Shown: positions 53,554 through 61,432 of the stretch, piece after piece
Position numbering within the stretch: the stretch's first letter is position 1
How the letters are laid out: the number at the start of each line of letters is the position of its first letter
Source of the DNA: Luteimonas chenhongjianii
Lineage (GTDB): Bacteria; Pseudomonadota; Gammaproteobacteria; Xanthomonadales; Xanthomonadaceae
Length of the DNA stretch: 64,000 bases
Direction: 5' to 3'
Assembly (NCBI RefSeq): GCF_002327105.1
Contig: NZ_CP023406.1
Location: 1,922,001-1,986,000, forward strand
Notes under the pieces: model-generated
Told to the model about the DNA's origin: nothing
The model's database searches: none
Seen by the model: the letters and a program-made list of their open reading frames with translations, nothing else
Translations under genes and position numbers: made by a program

Positions 53554-54866
53554 GACATGGTCGCCAGATAGGTGATGGCGAGGCCTTCGAGGAACGTACC
53601 CACGGTGAGCGCGGCCAGCAGCAGCTTCCACTGCTGCACCGGCACACTGCCCATGGTTTCGCCGGTGCGGCCGTTCACCGCGATGTAGTGCAGCAGGCCC
53701 CCGTTCTTGCCCGGCTGGTGGAAGGAATACAGCCAGACCGGCAGGTACATCGATACCCAGCGCGTGCCGTGCACGTCCAGCTGTTCCTGTTCCCAGCGCA
53801 CGCCGCGGTCGTAGCGGCGAATGGACCCTTCGACCTGCGCGCGGGCGATCGACAGCAACTGGTCTTCCAGCCGCGGCCGCAGCTGCTCGATGTCACTGTC
53901 GCGCTTCTCGGAGGTGAAGCCGGCGAGATAGGAGGCGTTCCACTTCACCGCATTCTTGGTGTCGAACGGCAGGATGGTGTTGATGATGTTGTTGGTATTG
54001 ACCCGGATATCGAAATGGCCGCGCTCGCTCGAGGATTCCAGCGGCAGGTCGTCGACGGTGAAGTCCACGCGCCGCTCGACCTGGTAGACATCCGCGTCGT
54101 AGTACGTGGTCTTGTCCTTGCCCTGGGTGCGGGTGTATTCGCGCGTCTTGATCTCGCCCTTGCCGGCCACGGCCGCGCTCGCCCGGCCATCGACGACCAT
54201 GTAGGGCAGGTAGACGCCGACGACGTTCTCGGGCGTGAACTGTTCCTTGAACGCCTTGAGCGCGAACAGGCGGCGCTTGTCGACGAACTGGCGGATGCGC
54301 GCGACCGCATCCTCCTTGCGGATGTGGAAGGGCAGCACCGCATCGGGGACCGCGCCATTGGCCACCTGCTCGTTGAGGCCGAAGACGTGCCGGCACCAGT
54401 GGCAGCGCGCCGTCATCGCGTTCTCGGTATTGATCGTTACTTCCGCGCCGCAGGCGGGGCATTTGAAGCTCATCAGGCTGGCGGCGTCGGCATCGATGTC
54501 GCGCGCACCCGAGGCCATGACGGTGCCGGTGAGGCTGTCGAGGCCCTCGCCGAATCCGAACGCCTCCTCGGCCCGCTCCCCATGCCACTCGTTGCGGCAG
54601 TACAGGCAGACCAGCACGTCGGTGCCGGGGCGCTGGCGGATGTCGGTGCCGCCGCACTTGGGGCAGCGGTTGAGCCCGTCCTTGAGTTCCTCGGACGCGG
54701 TGTCGATGGCGACCGGGTCGGGTGCTTCCAGCTCGTCACGGATCGGGTCGGGCAGGGTCTGCGGATCGACCGGCAACGTGCCGGGCAGGGGCGGCACGTC
54801 GTGGGGCGAGCCCGGCCCGTCCACGGGTCGGGCCGGCGCCGGGGGTGGCGGCTTGGGATCGGACAT
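53550..54866 (-). CDS. TFIIB-type zinc-ribbon protein with C-terminal membrane helix
   Basis: This 438-residue protein has a Pro-rich N terminus and two zinc ribbons: CPKCGG...CLYCRNEWHG (about 68-92) and FKCPACGAEV...CHWCRHVFG (about 134-165). A large domain contains FVDKRRLFALKAFKEQFTPE, VVGVYLPYMVVDG and VSMYLPVWLYSFHQPG. It ends with a hydrophobic helix LLLAALTVGTFLEGLAITYL. The layout matches the YdjG-like proteins that accompany SPFH proteins (YdjI) in Bacillus. It is probably part of a membrane-stress or membrane-organising complex. The gene follows the SPFH gene with a short gap and overlaps the small membrane-protein gene. Confidence 0.8.
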   Translation of the reverse strand: MSDPKPPPPAPARPVDGPGSPHDVPPLPGTLPVDPQTLPDPIRDELEAPDPVAIDTASEELKDGLNRCPKCGGTDIRQRPGTDVLVCLYCRNEWHGERAEEAFGFGEGLDSLTGTVMASGARDIDADAASLMSFKCPACGAEVTINTENAMTARCHWCRHVFGLNEQVANGAVPDAVLPFHIRKEDAVARIRQFVDKRRLFALKAFKEQFTPENVVGVYLPYMVVDGRASAAVAGKGEIKTREYTRTQGKDKTTYYDADVYQVERRVDFTVDDLPLESSSERGHFDIRVNTNNIINTILPFDTKNAVKWNASYLAGFTSEKRDSDIEQLRPRLEDQLLSIARAQVEGSIRRYDRGVRWEQEQLDVHGTRWVSMYLPVWLYSFHQPGKNGGLLHYIAVNGRTGETMGSVPVQQWKLLLAALTVGTFLEGLAITYLATMS

Positions 54867-54880
54867 GGGTGGGCGTCCGG

Positions 54881-56032
54881 TCAGAGGCCCAGCGCCTTCG
54901 CCTTGAGCGCGTCGTAGTCGTCCTGGGTGATCAGGCCGAGATCGAGCATTTCCTTGGCCTGCTTGAGCCTGGCGATCGGATCGTCCGCCGCCGGCGCAGC
55001 AGGCGTCGCCGGTTGCTGCAGGCTGCCGATCCCGCCGGCCATGCCCGAGGCCATGCCCAGGCCAACCAGCCCGGCGGCGCCGCTGTGCTCGCCCGCGGAC
55101 TGCATGCCCTGGGCCACGCTGGCCTGCAGGTTGGAGTTGCCGCGCGTCCCGGCCAGCGCATCGGCGCGCTGGACGGTTTTGAGGAGTTCGCGCGTGTTCG
55201 CGTCGTACTCGATCGAGACGATCGCCGTCTTGACGATGGCCAGGCCGCGGTCGGCCTTCCAGTGGTAGGCCTGCTCGACCGCCGCCGACAGGCTCTGCGC
55301 GAAGCCCAGCGAATCCTGCTGCAGCTTCGTGATGCGATTGCCCTTGCCGGGATCGTTCGTGTACAGGCTGAAGGCTGGTGCCAGCGACCCCACCACTTCA
55401 TTGAAGAGCTGGCTGGCCGCGGCGTTGTCGATGTCGGTGAAGTCGAAGACCTGGCCGGGCGCGAGATAACGCGCCGGCACGAAGTTCTTCACGAACAGGA
55501 TCGGGTCGACGATCTTCAGCGTGTAGGAGCCGCGCGTGATGGCACCGACCTGGGTGCCGAGGAAGCCGTCGTCCCAGTAGATCTCCGATTGCGTGCCGAA
55601 ACGGTTGTCGGGCAGCTCCTTGAGCGAGACGAAGAACGCCGCCTGCTGCGAGCCCGGCTGGCCGCCGAACTTGAAGCGCTCCCAGCTCTGCCGGATCAGC
55701 GGGCTGACGATGCCGTCGCCGGCGAAGACCGACTGCGAGTTGATGTCGTCGGAGCGCCATTCGTAGCCGCCGGGCTCGGCGACGAACGCGGTGATCGCCC
55801 CGTCCTGGAGCAGCAGCAGGCCGTAGCCTTCCGGCACCACGATCTTCGAGCCGTTGGTGATGATGTTCGACGAGGCGCGGGTGTTGGAGCCGCGGCCGGC
55901 ATTGGTGTTCTGCGGTACGGCCGCGAACAGCGCTGCCGTGGGCGGCAGCCCCGCCGGCACCGTATAGAAATCCTTCCACTGGTCGGCCAGCACGCCGCCG
56001 ACCGCACCCGCCACCGCCTGTACGAGACCCAT
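54881..56032 (-). CDS. SPFH-domain protein with C-terminal SHOCT motif (YdjI-like)
   Basis: This 383-residue protein has an SPFH/band-7-like core: GSKIVVPEGYGLLLLQDGAI, AAFFVSLKELPDNRFGTQSE and ITRGSYTLKIVDPILFVKNF. A helical region and a Gly/Ala-rich linker follow. The C-terminal SHOCT motif DPIARLKQAKEMLDLGLIT...DDYDALKAKAL is complete. YdjI of Bacillus subtilis is the nearest functional parallel; it works with a zinc-ribbon partner and PspA-type proteins at the membrane. AGGGAG precedes the ATG (56030-56032) by about seven bases. It is first in a three-gene operon. No PspA gene is adjacent. Confidence 0.83.
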   Translation of the reverse strand: MGLVQAVAGAVGGVLADQWKDFYTVPAGLPPTAALFAAVPQNTNAGRGSNTRASSNIITNGSKIVVPEGYGLLLLQDGAITAFVAEPGGYEWRSDDINSQSVFAGDGIVSPLIRQSWERFKFGGQPGSQQAAFFVSLKELPDNRFGTQSEIYWDDGFLGTQVGAITRGSYTLKIVDPILFVKNFVPARYLAPGQVFDFTDIDNAAASQLFNEVVGSLAPAFSLYTNDPGKGNRITKLQQDSLGFAQSLSAAVEQAYHWKADRGLAIVKTAIVSIEYDANTRELLKTVQRADALAGTRGNSNLQASVAQGMQSAGEHSGAAGLVGLGMASGMAGGIGSLQQPATPAAPAADDPIARLKQAKEMLDLGLITQDDYDALKAKALGL

Positions 56033-56176
56033 GACAAACTCCCTGCGCTTCGTGGACGGGCAACGTACCCGACAGCGCCGGACTATACCGCTGGGGGCGT
56101 AAGCGAATCGCAGACGGTGCGCGCAGGTAGCGCCGGCCGGCTCCGCCTCCGCAGCATGGTTCTCACGCGGTCCGGA

Positions 56177-56656
56177 TCAGCCGCGTCTGGCGGCCTCGAT
56201 CGCCGCGATGTCGATCCTGCGCATGGTCATCATCGCGTCGAAGGCGCGTTTCGCGGCGGCGGGGGCGGGGTCGCAGATCGCTTCGATCAGCGCGCGCGGC
56301 GTGATCTGCCAGGACAGTCCCCAACGGTCCCTGCACCAGCCGCAGTCGCTTTCCTGGCCGCCGTTGCCGACGATCGCATTCCACAGGCGGTCGGTCTCGG
56401 CCTGATCCTCGGTCGATATCTGGAAGGAAAATGCCTCGCTGTGGCGGTGCGCTGGCCCGCCGTTGAGGCCAAGGCAGGGGATGCCCATCACCGTGAACTC
56501 GACCGTCAGGACGTCGCCCTGTCGGCCGGACGGGAAGTCGCCGGGTGCGCGATGGGTAGCGCCGACGGCGCTGTCGGGAAAGGTCTGTGCGTAGAAGGTC
56601 GCGGCGTCCAGGGCGCCGCCGTCGTACCACAGGCAGATCGTGTTCCTGGCGGTCAT
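56177..56656 (-). CDS. VOC-family (PhnB-like) protein
   Basis: This 159-residue protein begins MTARNTICLWYDGGALDAAT and contains LTVEFTVMGIPCLGLNGGPA, HRHSEAFSFQISTEDQAETD and GWCRDRWGLSWQITPRALIE. This is the PhnB/3-demethylubiquinone-methyltransferase-like subgroup of the vicinal-oxygen-chelate fold. A single domain of paired beta-alpha-beta-beta-beta units is expected to form a dimer with a metal or ligand site at the interface. Function in this subgroup is generally unknown. The ATG at 56654-56656 is divergent from the lipocalin gene, with about 150 bp between. Confidence 0.85.
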   Translation of the reverse strand: MTARNTICLWYDGGALDAATFYAQTFPDSAVGATHRAPGDFPSGRQGDVLTVEFTVMGIPCLGLNGGPAHRHSEAFSFQISTEDQAETDRLWNAIVGNGGQESDCGWCRDRWGLSWQITPRALIEAICDPAPAAAKRAFDAMMTMRRIDIAAIEAARRG

Positions 56657-56810
56657 GTGGGTGCTCCCGAGCGGTGCCGGCAGTAGACGGGCAGGGCGGT
56701 TAATCCCGCGTAGCGGGCCTGCCGGATCGGTTCGTCTGATGCGGCGCGCCGACATCTCACACCCCGCGTACGCGCGCCGCCCGGACAATCGGCTTTTGCC
56801 GGAGCGGCCC

Positions 56811-57386
56811 ATGCGTCTTCCCATCGCCCATCTGCTTGCCGTCGCCGGCCTGTCTGCCGCCGCAAGCGCCGGCGCCGCGCCGCCAGCGCTCCCCAACGTG
56901 CCGGTGGCCGAAGTGGATCTCGAGCGCTACGCCGGCACCTGGTACGAGCAGGCGCACCTGCCGATGTTCTTTCAGCGCAAGTGCGTAGGCGACACCACCG
57001 CGCACTACAGCCTGGAGGCCGATGGCACGGTGGCGGTACTGAACCGCTGCCGCAGGGCCGATGGCAGCTTCAACGAGGCGCGCGGCGTCGCGCGGAAAGT
57101 CGGCGGTCACAGCGCCACGCTGGAGGTCCGCTTCGCACCTCGATGGCTCTCGTGGTTGCCGATGGTCTGGGGCGACTACTGGGTGATCGCGCTCGACGAG
57201 TCCCAATACCGCTGGGCGATGGTCGGGGCCCCCGATAGGAAATACCTGTGGATCCTGTCGCGCACGCCGCAGCTCGATCCGGACGTGCGCGCCCGGCTCA
57301 TCGAGCAGGCGCGCGCGATGGGCTACCCCGTCGACAGGCTGGTCGATACGCCGCAGCGGTCGCAGGCGGAAGACGTCGACAGTTGA
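56811..57386 (+). CDS. blc: Bacterial lipocalin (Blc-like), secreted form
   Basis: This 191-residue protein has a signal peptide (LPIAHLLAVAGLSAAASAGA). The lipocalin motif VDLERYAGTWYEQAHLPMFF (G-x-W) follows, then YSLEADGTVAVLNRC, the strand WGDYWVIALDESQYRWAMVG and the final KYLWILSRTPQL. E. coli Blc is a lipoprotein; here no lipobox Cys follows the leader, so it should be periplasmic or released. It binds lysophospholipids or other lipids in its barrel. GGAGCGGCCC precedes the ATG at 56811. Confidence 0.9.
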   Translation: MRLPIAHLLAVAGLSAAASAGAAPPALPNVPVAEVDLERYAGTWYEQAHLPMFFQRKCVGDTTAHYSLEADGTVAVLNRCRRADGSFNEARGVARKVGGHSATLEVRFAPRWLSWLPMVWGDYWVIALDESQYRWAMVGAPDRKYLWILSRTPQLDPDVRARLIEQARAMGYPVDRLVDTPQRSQAEDVDS

Positions 57387-57527
57387 TGGGTCGGTACGGC
57401 GGCCCGGAGCGGGAGCCGCCGTCGGTCGCCATCGCAGGCGCGTATCTGCTGCGATTTCCGCGGCGGATCCGTCCCCGGCGCCGCCGCGCCGCTAGACTGC
57501 AGCTCCCGTTCCGCAACCCGGCTTTCG

Positions 57528-57998
57528 ATGATCAACAACGACGTCCTGCGCAGCATCCGCTACATGCTCGACCTGAGCGACCAGAAACTGGTCGATCTGG
57601 CCCACCTGGCCGATCCCGCGTTCCCGCTGGAGAAGGAGCAGGTGCCCGCCCTGCTGCTCAAGGAGGACGAGCCCGGCCATGTGCCCTGCAGCGATGCGGT
57701 GCTGGCCCACGTGCTCGACGGCCTGATCGTGCAGCGTCGCGGCCGCGACGACCGCCAGCCGCCGCGGCCGGTGGAGGCGCGTATCAGCAACAACGTGGTG
57801 CTGAAGAAACTCCGCGTGGCGTTCGAGCTCACCGATGTCGACATGCACGCGATCTTCGCCGACGCCGGCTTTCCGATCTCCAAGCCGGAGATGTCGGCAC
57901 TCTTCCGGCAGGCCGGACACCGCAACTTCCGCCCCTGTGGCGACCAGTTGCTGCGCAATTTCCTCAAGGGCCTGACGATGCGGGTGCGCGGCGCCTGA
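57528..57998 (+). CDS. DUF1456 (YehS-like) protein
   Basis: This 156-residue protein has two copies of the DUF1456 repeat: MINNDVLRSIRYMLDLSDQK, and ISNNVVLKKLRVAFELTDVD followed by MHAIFADAGFPISKPEMSAL, with GHRNFRPCGDQLLRNFLKGL at the end. The family (E. coli YehS) is small, helical and of unknown function. It is soluble and has no signal. The ATG at 57528 starts the first repeat directly. It is a single gene, convergent with the TrmY-like gene. Confidence 0.9.
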   Translation: MINNDVLRSIRYMLDLSDQKLVDLAHLADPAFPLEKEQVPALLLKEDEPGHVPCSDAVLAHVLDGLIVQRRGRDDRQPPRPVEARISNNVVLKKLRVAFELTDVDMHAIFADAGFPISKPEMSALFRQAGHRNFRPCGDQLLRNFLKGLTMRVRGA

Positions 57999-58044
57999 TT
58001 CGGTCGTCCCGCCCTGCGGTCCGTCGGAGCTGCGGAGTGCCGGC

Positions 58045-58638
58045 TCAGCGCTGGTCCAGTTCGTAATGGATCAGCACCACGCATTGCGATGCGAACAGCA
58101 TCTGCGGGCCCAGCGCGATCTTCTTCGCGCCCATCCGCTCCAGGCCCGGTACCGCCTTCTTCGGCATCGGAATATGGTCGGTGAGCAGGAAACAGGGGTT
58201 GTCGGCGAACGTCTGCTCGCGGATCGGCGTGCCCTTGGGGTCCATGAGGAACAGCTGGTGGTCCGCTGCCAGGCCCTGCACCAGGCGCTCGAAACTCGTC
58301 GTGCGCACTTCCACGCCCGGTTCCACTTCGCGCGTCTCGTCCTTGGCCATGCCCCGCGACGCATCGAGCGCGGCGGCGATCTTGCCGAGCAGGGCGCGTT
58401 CGTCGAAGCCGCCGATATCGCGCATCGCGTCGACCTCGAAACGGACCGTGCGCGAGAAGTCGCGCGTGCTTTCGAGCACCAGGTAAACGATGACGTCGCG
58501 CCGGTGCGACTGCGCCACGAACACGGCGTTCATCAGCGTATGGGCGAGGATCTCGCTGTGGGCGTCCTTGCCGATGGATGCCAGCAGGGCCTGGCTGTCG
58601 GTGGGCGCGGCGCGCGCCCGCAGTACGAAGGTTCTCAT
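58045..58638 (-). CDS. TrmY-like tRNA pseudouridine N1-methyltransferase (COG1901)
   Basis: This 197-residue SPOUT-fold protein contains MRTFVLRARAAPTDSQALLA, SEILAHTLMNAVFVAQSHRR, a mid LGKIAAALD, and the knotted SAM-binding region QLFLMDPKGTPIREQTFADN, CFLLTDHIPMPKKAVPGLER and MGAKKIALGPQMLFASQCVV. In archaea TrmY methylates pseudouridine 54 of tRNA; relatives exist in some gammaproteobacteria, where the substrate is not settled. The ATG at 58636-58638 is used; an in-frame codon 93 bp upstream would only add an Arg-rich tail. Confidence 0.8.
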   Translation of the reverse strand: MRTFVLRARAAPTDSQALLASIGKDAHSEILAHTLMNAVFVAQSHRRDVIVYLVLESTRDFSRTVRFEVDAMRDIGGFDERALLGKIAAALDASRGMAKDETREVEPGVEVRTTSFERLVQGLAADHQLFLMDPKGTPIREQTFADNPCFLLTDHIPMPKKAVPGLERMGAKKIALGPQMLFASQCVVLIHYELDQR

Positions 58639-58775
58639 GCGTGTTCCGGTCGATCCGCGAGCGCGCGACATCGCGCGCGGGCGGCCCATTGTCCCCGCAA
58701 ACGCCAGCGCCGCGTATCCTGTGCGCCGCATATCCGGCGCTGGCGCCGGGACCGCAGCCGACGAGAATGCAGACG

Positions 58776-58976
58776 ATGGCCCGATTGAAGCGCGACCCCA
58801 CCCGGGAGCGGAACCTCACCCACGACTACGCGAAGTGGCTTGTGCAGGAAAAGCGCGAGCGCAACCAGGCCAACGGCAAGCTCTTCGCACGCCAGCACAC
58901 CACGCGCGGGCGTCGCTTCCACGGCTACAACGAGCAGGAAATCTGCACACTGATCGGCGTCGACTATTACGGTTGA
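58776..58976 (+). CDS. Small basic protein, unknown
   Basis: The product has 66 residues from the ATG at 58776 (another in-frame ATG lies nine bases upstream): MARLKRDPTRERNLTHDYAK, WLVQEKRERNQANGKLFARQ, HTTRGRRFHGYNEQEICTLI, GVDYYG. It is highly charged and basic in the first 50 residues, then has a short hydrophobic-aromatic tail. No cysteine pair, signal or membrane segment is present. The natural amino-acid use supports a real gene. It could bind nucleic acid. I do not recognise a family. Confidence 0.6.
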   Translation: MARLKRDPTRERNLTHDYAKWLVQEKRERNQANGKLFARQHTTRGRRFHGYNEQEICTLIGVDYYG

Positions 58977-59069
58977 GCCGGCGCCGACACGATTGCCGGT
59001 CGGGCCCGGAATTCCGGGCGGCGTGGCCCGTCGGGCCGGGCGGGAGTCAGAGGGGCGGCCGCAGCAGCC

Positions 59070-59792
59070 TCAGAAGCGCTCGCCGGCCGGCAGATAGCGC
59101 CAGGTACCCACCGGCATCTTCGCAAGCGGGACCTTGCCGATGCGGATGCGCCGGATCGCGACCACCTCGAGCCCCACCTGCGCGCACATGTGCCGCAACT
59201 GGCCGCCCTGGACGCCCTTGATCGCGAACCGCAGGCGCACCTCGTTCTGCCAGCTGACCTTGCACGGCGGCAGGTCGCGACCGCCGTACTGCAGACCATG
59301 GGCGAGCTTGCGCAGGCCGTAGGGCGCGATCTCGCCGCTGACCTCGACGACGAATTCCTGCTCGATCTCGTCGCGGTCCTCGGTCAGCCGACGCCAGACG
59401 CGGCCATCCTGCGAGAACACCATCAGGCCGCTGGCCTCGTTGTCGAGCGGCATCAGCGGCGTCAGTCGCTGGAAGTGACGTTCGAGCAGGCGCACGCCTG
59501 ACGGGTCCTCGTCCCAGCGCGACGCAGGCACCACCAGGCCTGCCGCCATCTTCGGACCACTGATGGCGTCATAACCGGCCGGCTTGTGCAGCAGGATCGT
59601 CGCCGGCTCCACGGCGGCCAGGCGCGCTGCAGGATCGAGTTCCACCACCTCGGTGGTCACCATGTGCTGCGGCAGTTCGACCACCCGGCCATCGACGGTC
59701 ACCCATCCGCCCTTGATGTACTGCTCGGCTTCGGTGCGCGAGCACTGGACAAGTTCGGCGAGGCGCTTGGCGAGGCGGACGGGTTCTGACAT
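59070..59792 (-). CDS. rRNA/tRNA pseudouridine synthase, RsuA/RluF group
   Basis: The protein has 240 residues. An S4 RNA-binding domain lies at about 3-50 (RLAKRLAELVQCSRTEAEQY, GGWVTVDGRVV). The synthase core has LLHKPAGYDA, the catalytic aspartate in MPLDNEASGLMVFSQDGRVW (Asp117), VSWQNEVRLRFAIKGVQGGQ, and a closing RRIRIGKVPLAKMPVGTWRY. This is the RsuA/RluB/E/F family; the PLDNEASGL wording is nearest to the RluF-type. The target uridine cannot be read out. The ATG at 59790-59792 begins the S4 domain. Confidence 0.9.
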   Translation of the reverse strand: MSEPVRLAKRLAELVQCSRTEAEQYIKGGWVTVDGRVVELPQHMVTTEVVELDPAARLAAVEPATILLHKPAGYDAISGPKMAAGLVVPASRWDEDPSGVRLLERHFQRLTPLMPLDNEASGLMVFSQDGRVWRRLTEDRDEIEQEFVVEVSGEIAPYGLRKLAHGLQYGGRDLPPCKVSWQNEVRLRFAIKGVQGGQLRHMCAQVGLEVVAIRRIRIGKVPLAKMPVGTWRYLPAGERF

Positions 59793-60002
59793 GGGGAAGT
59801 TCGGCGGCGTGGGCTGGGCAGTGTAGCGAGGCTGGACCCGGCTGCCCCGCATTCTCCTCGGCAAAACGACGCGGGCCACACAACCGCCAATCCGGCGTGA
59901 ATGCAACATCGCCTGACAGGGGCCGCCTACACGTGCCGGTGCGGCAGCGGGATCTAGCCTTGCGTACACGTCCGCGAGCCGCGGTAGTCCAAGGTTTCTT
60001 CA

Positions 60003-60761
60003 ATGACCAATGCACGTCCCAGCGCGCTGCGCTGTCCCCATGCCTCCCGCGCCGACGTGGCGCCCGCCGCAGCTGCCCCAGAGACAGCGCCGTCAACTGT
60101 GGTCGCGGAGGAGTTTCTGGCCTTCGTCGACGCGCCCACCTTTCCATGCGTCGGGTCCAAGGCGGCACTGGCGAAGGGTGCGATCCAGACCCATACCTTC
60201 GGCAAGCTCGGGGACCGTGCCAACGATGCGCCGGTCCTCGACGCGCTCGGCGCCTTCGCGTCGATGGTCGATGGCATGCCACAGGCCGACCGCACGGTGC
60301 ATTCCTTCGTCGCCCTGTTCGACGGGCCGCAGGACACAGACGAGCAGCGCTTCGAGGCGCTGCTGTGGTCGCAGCTGCAGCGGCTGCATGACCTCGACGT
60401 GCGTCGCGGCACGCGATGGGCGGCCGACGTCAGCCGCAATCCCGACGACCCGCATTTCAGCCTGAGCCTGGCGGGGCATCCCTTCTTCGTGATCGGCCTG
60501 CATCCGGGCGCGTCGCGCATCGCGCGGCGTTTCGCCTGGCCTGCGATGGTCTTCAATTCGCATCGCCAGTTCGAACGGCTGCGCGAGGACGGCCGCTACC
60601 AGAAGATGCAGGCCGCGACGCGCGAGCGCGACACCGCGCTGCAGGGCGGGATCAACCCGAACCTGGCCGACTTCGGCGCAGCGGCCGAGACCCGGCAGTA
60701 CAGCGGCCGCAAGGCAGAGGCCGGCTGGACCTGTCCCTTCCGCGTGCGGAGCCCGCGCTGA
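60003..60761 (+). CDS. YqcI/YcgG (GntA-like) heme-dependent oxygenase family protein
   Basis: This 252-residue soluble protein contains FLAFVDAPTFPCVGSKAALA (the family's FPC-G-K motif), RTVHSFVALFDGPQ and FEALLWSQLQRLHDLD. Next come SRNPDDPHFSLSLAGHPFFV with IGLHPGASRIARRFAWPAMV, then FNSHRQFERLREDGRYQKMQ. YqcI/YcgG members with known chemistry (GntA, AglA) are heme-dependent N-hydroxylases of guanidino compounds. The substrate here is unknown. The downstream DUF1989 gene starts on the last base of this gene's stop (TGATG), so the two are translationally coupled. The ATG at 60003 is used; an Ala-rich tail of about 35 residues precedes the domain. Confidence 0.85.
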   Translation: MTNARPSALRCPHASRADVAPAAAAPETAPSTVVAEEFLAFVDAPTFPCVGSKAALAKGAIQTHTFGKLGDRANDAPVLDALGAFASMVDGMPQADRTVHSFVALFDGPQDTDEQRFEALLWSQLQRLHDLDVRRGTRWAADVSRNPDDPHFSLSLAGHPFFVIGLHPGASRIARRFAWPAMVFNSHRQFERLREDGRYQKMQAATRERDTALQGGINPNLADFGAAAETRQYSGRKAEAGWTCPFRVRSPR

Positions 60762-61372
60762 TGGTGGTGGGCAGCGTGGAACGCATTGCCCCGTGCTCGG
60801 GGCGCGCGGTGGAACTCGACACCGGCGACGAGCTGATCGTCATCGATCCGATGGGCCAGCAGGTCAGTGATCTGACCGCGTTTTCGCTTGCGGATACGGC
60901 GGAGTACCTGTCATCCGGCCGCTCGATCGACTACGCCTCCAAGCTCTGGCTGAGCAGCGGCGATCTGCTCTACTCGAACCGGAGCACGCCGATGTTCACC
61001 ATTCTGGAGGACACCTGCGGCCGCCACGATTTCACCCTGACGCCGTGCTCCAAGAAGATGTTCGAGATGCTCTACGGCGAGGAGGAAGGACGCCCGGGCT
61101 GCGAGGGCAATCTCGCGGCAGCGCTCGCGCCCTATGGCATCGGGATCGACCGCATCCCGGTGGCCTTCAACATCTTCATGCACGTCGCTTTCGACGAAGC
61201 TGGGGTGGTGAGTGTCCTGCCCCCGCTAAGCCGCGCCGGGGACTTCGTGCGGTTGCGCGCCGAGATGCCGATGGTCGTCGCGATGACCGCGTGCTCGGCG
61301 GGACAATCGAACAACTTCAGTTACAAGCCGATCGATTTCAGGGTGGAGCGCCGGAGCGCCGCAGTCGCCTAG
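60761..61372 (+). CDS. DUF1989 (urea carboxylase-associated-like) protein
   Basis: This 203-residue protein carries the DUF1989 landmarks: RIAPCSGRAVELDTGDELIV, DPMGQQVSDLTAFSLADTAE, LWLSSGDLLYSNRSTPMFTI, EDTCGRHDFTLTPCS and a late FNIFMHVAF. Conserved Cys and His residues (CGRHD, PCS) suggest a metal site. Relatives accompany urea carboxylase or aminomethyltransferase genes in nitrogen-compound use. It overlaps the GntA-like gene by one base, so both are made together. A role in handling a hydroxylated guanidine/urea-like compound is my inference. Confidence 0.87.
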   Translation: MVVGSVERIAPCSGRAVELDTGDELIVIDPMGQQVSDLTAFSLADTAEYLSSGRSIDYASKLWLSSGDLLYSNRSTPMFTILEDTCGRHDFTLTPCSKKMFEMLYGEEEGRPGCEGNLAAALAPYGIGIDRIPVAFNIFMHVAFDEAGVVSVLPPLSRAGDFVRLRAEMPMVVAMTACSAGQSNNFSYKPIDFRVERRSAAVA

Positions 61373-61432
61373 GCGATGCCTGCGCGGCGTTTGGCATCGC
61401 CGCTCTCCGAAGCCACTCCGCAGCGCGGGCGC

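Noticed and set aside
53263..56032. Interpreting the SPFH and zinc-ribbon operon as a phage-defence system
   Set aside because: SPFH proteins occur in some defence loci, but no nuclease, NTPase or other effector is linked here and no mobile-element context is present.
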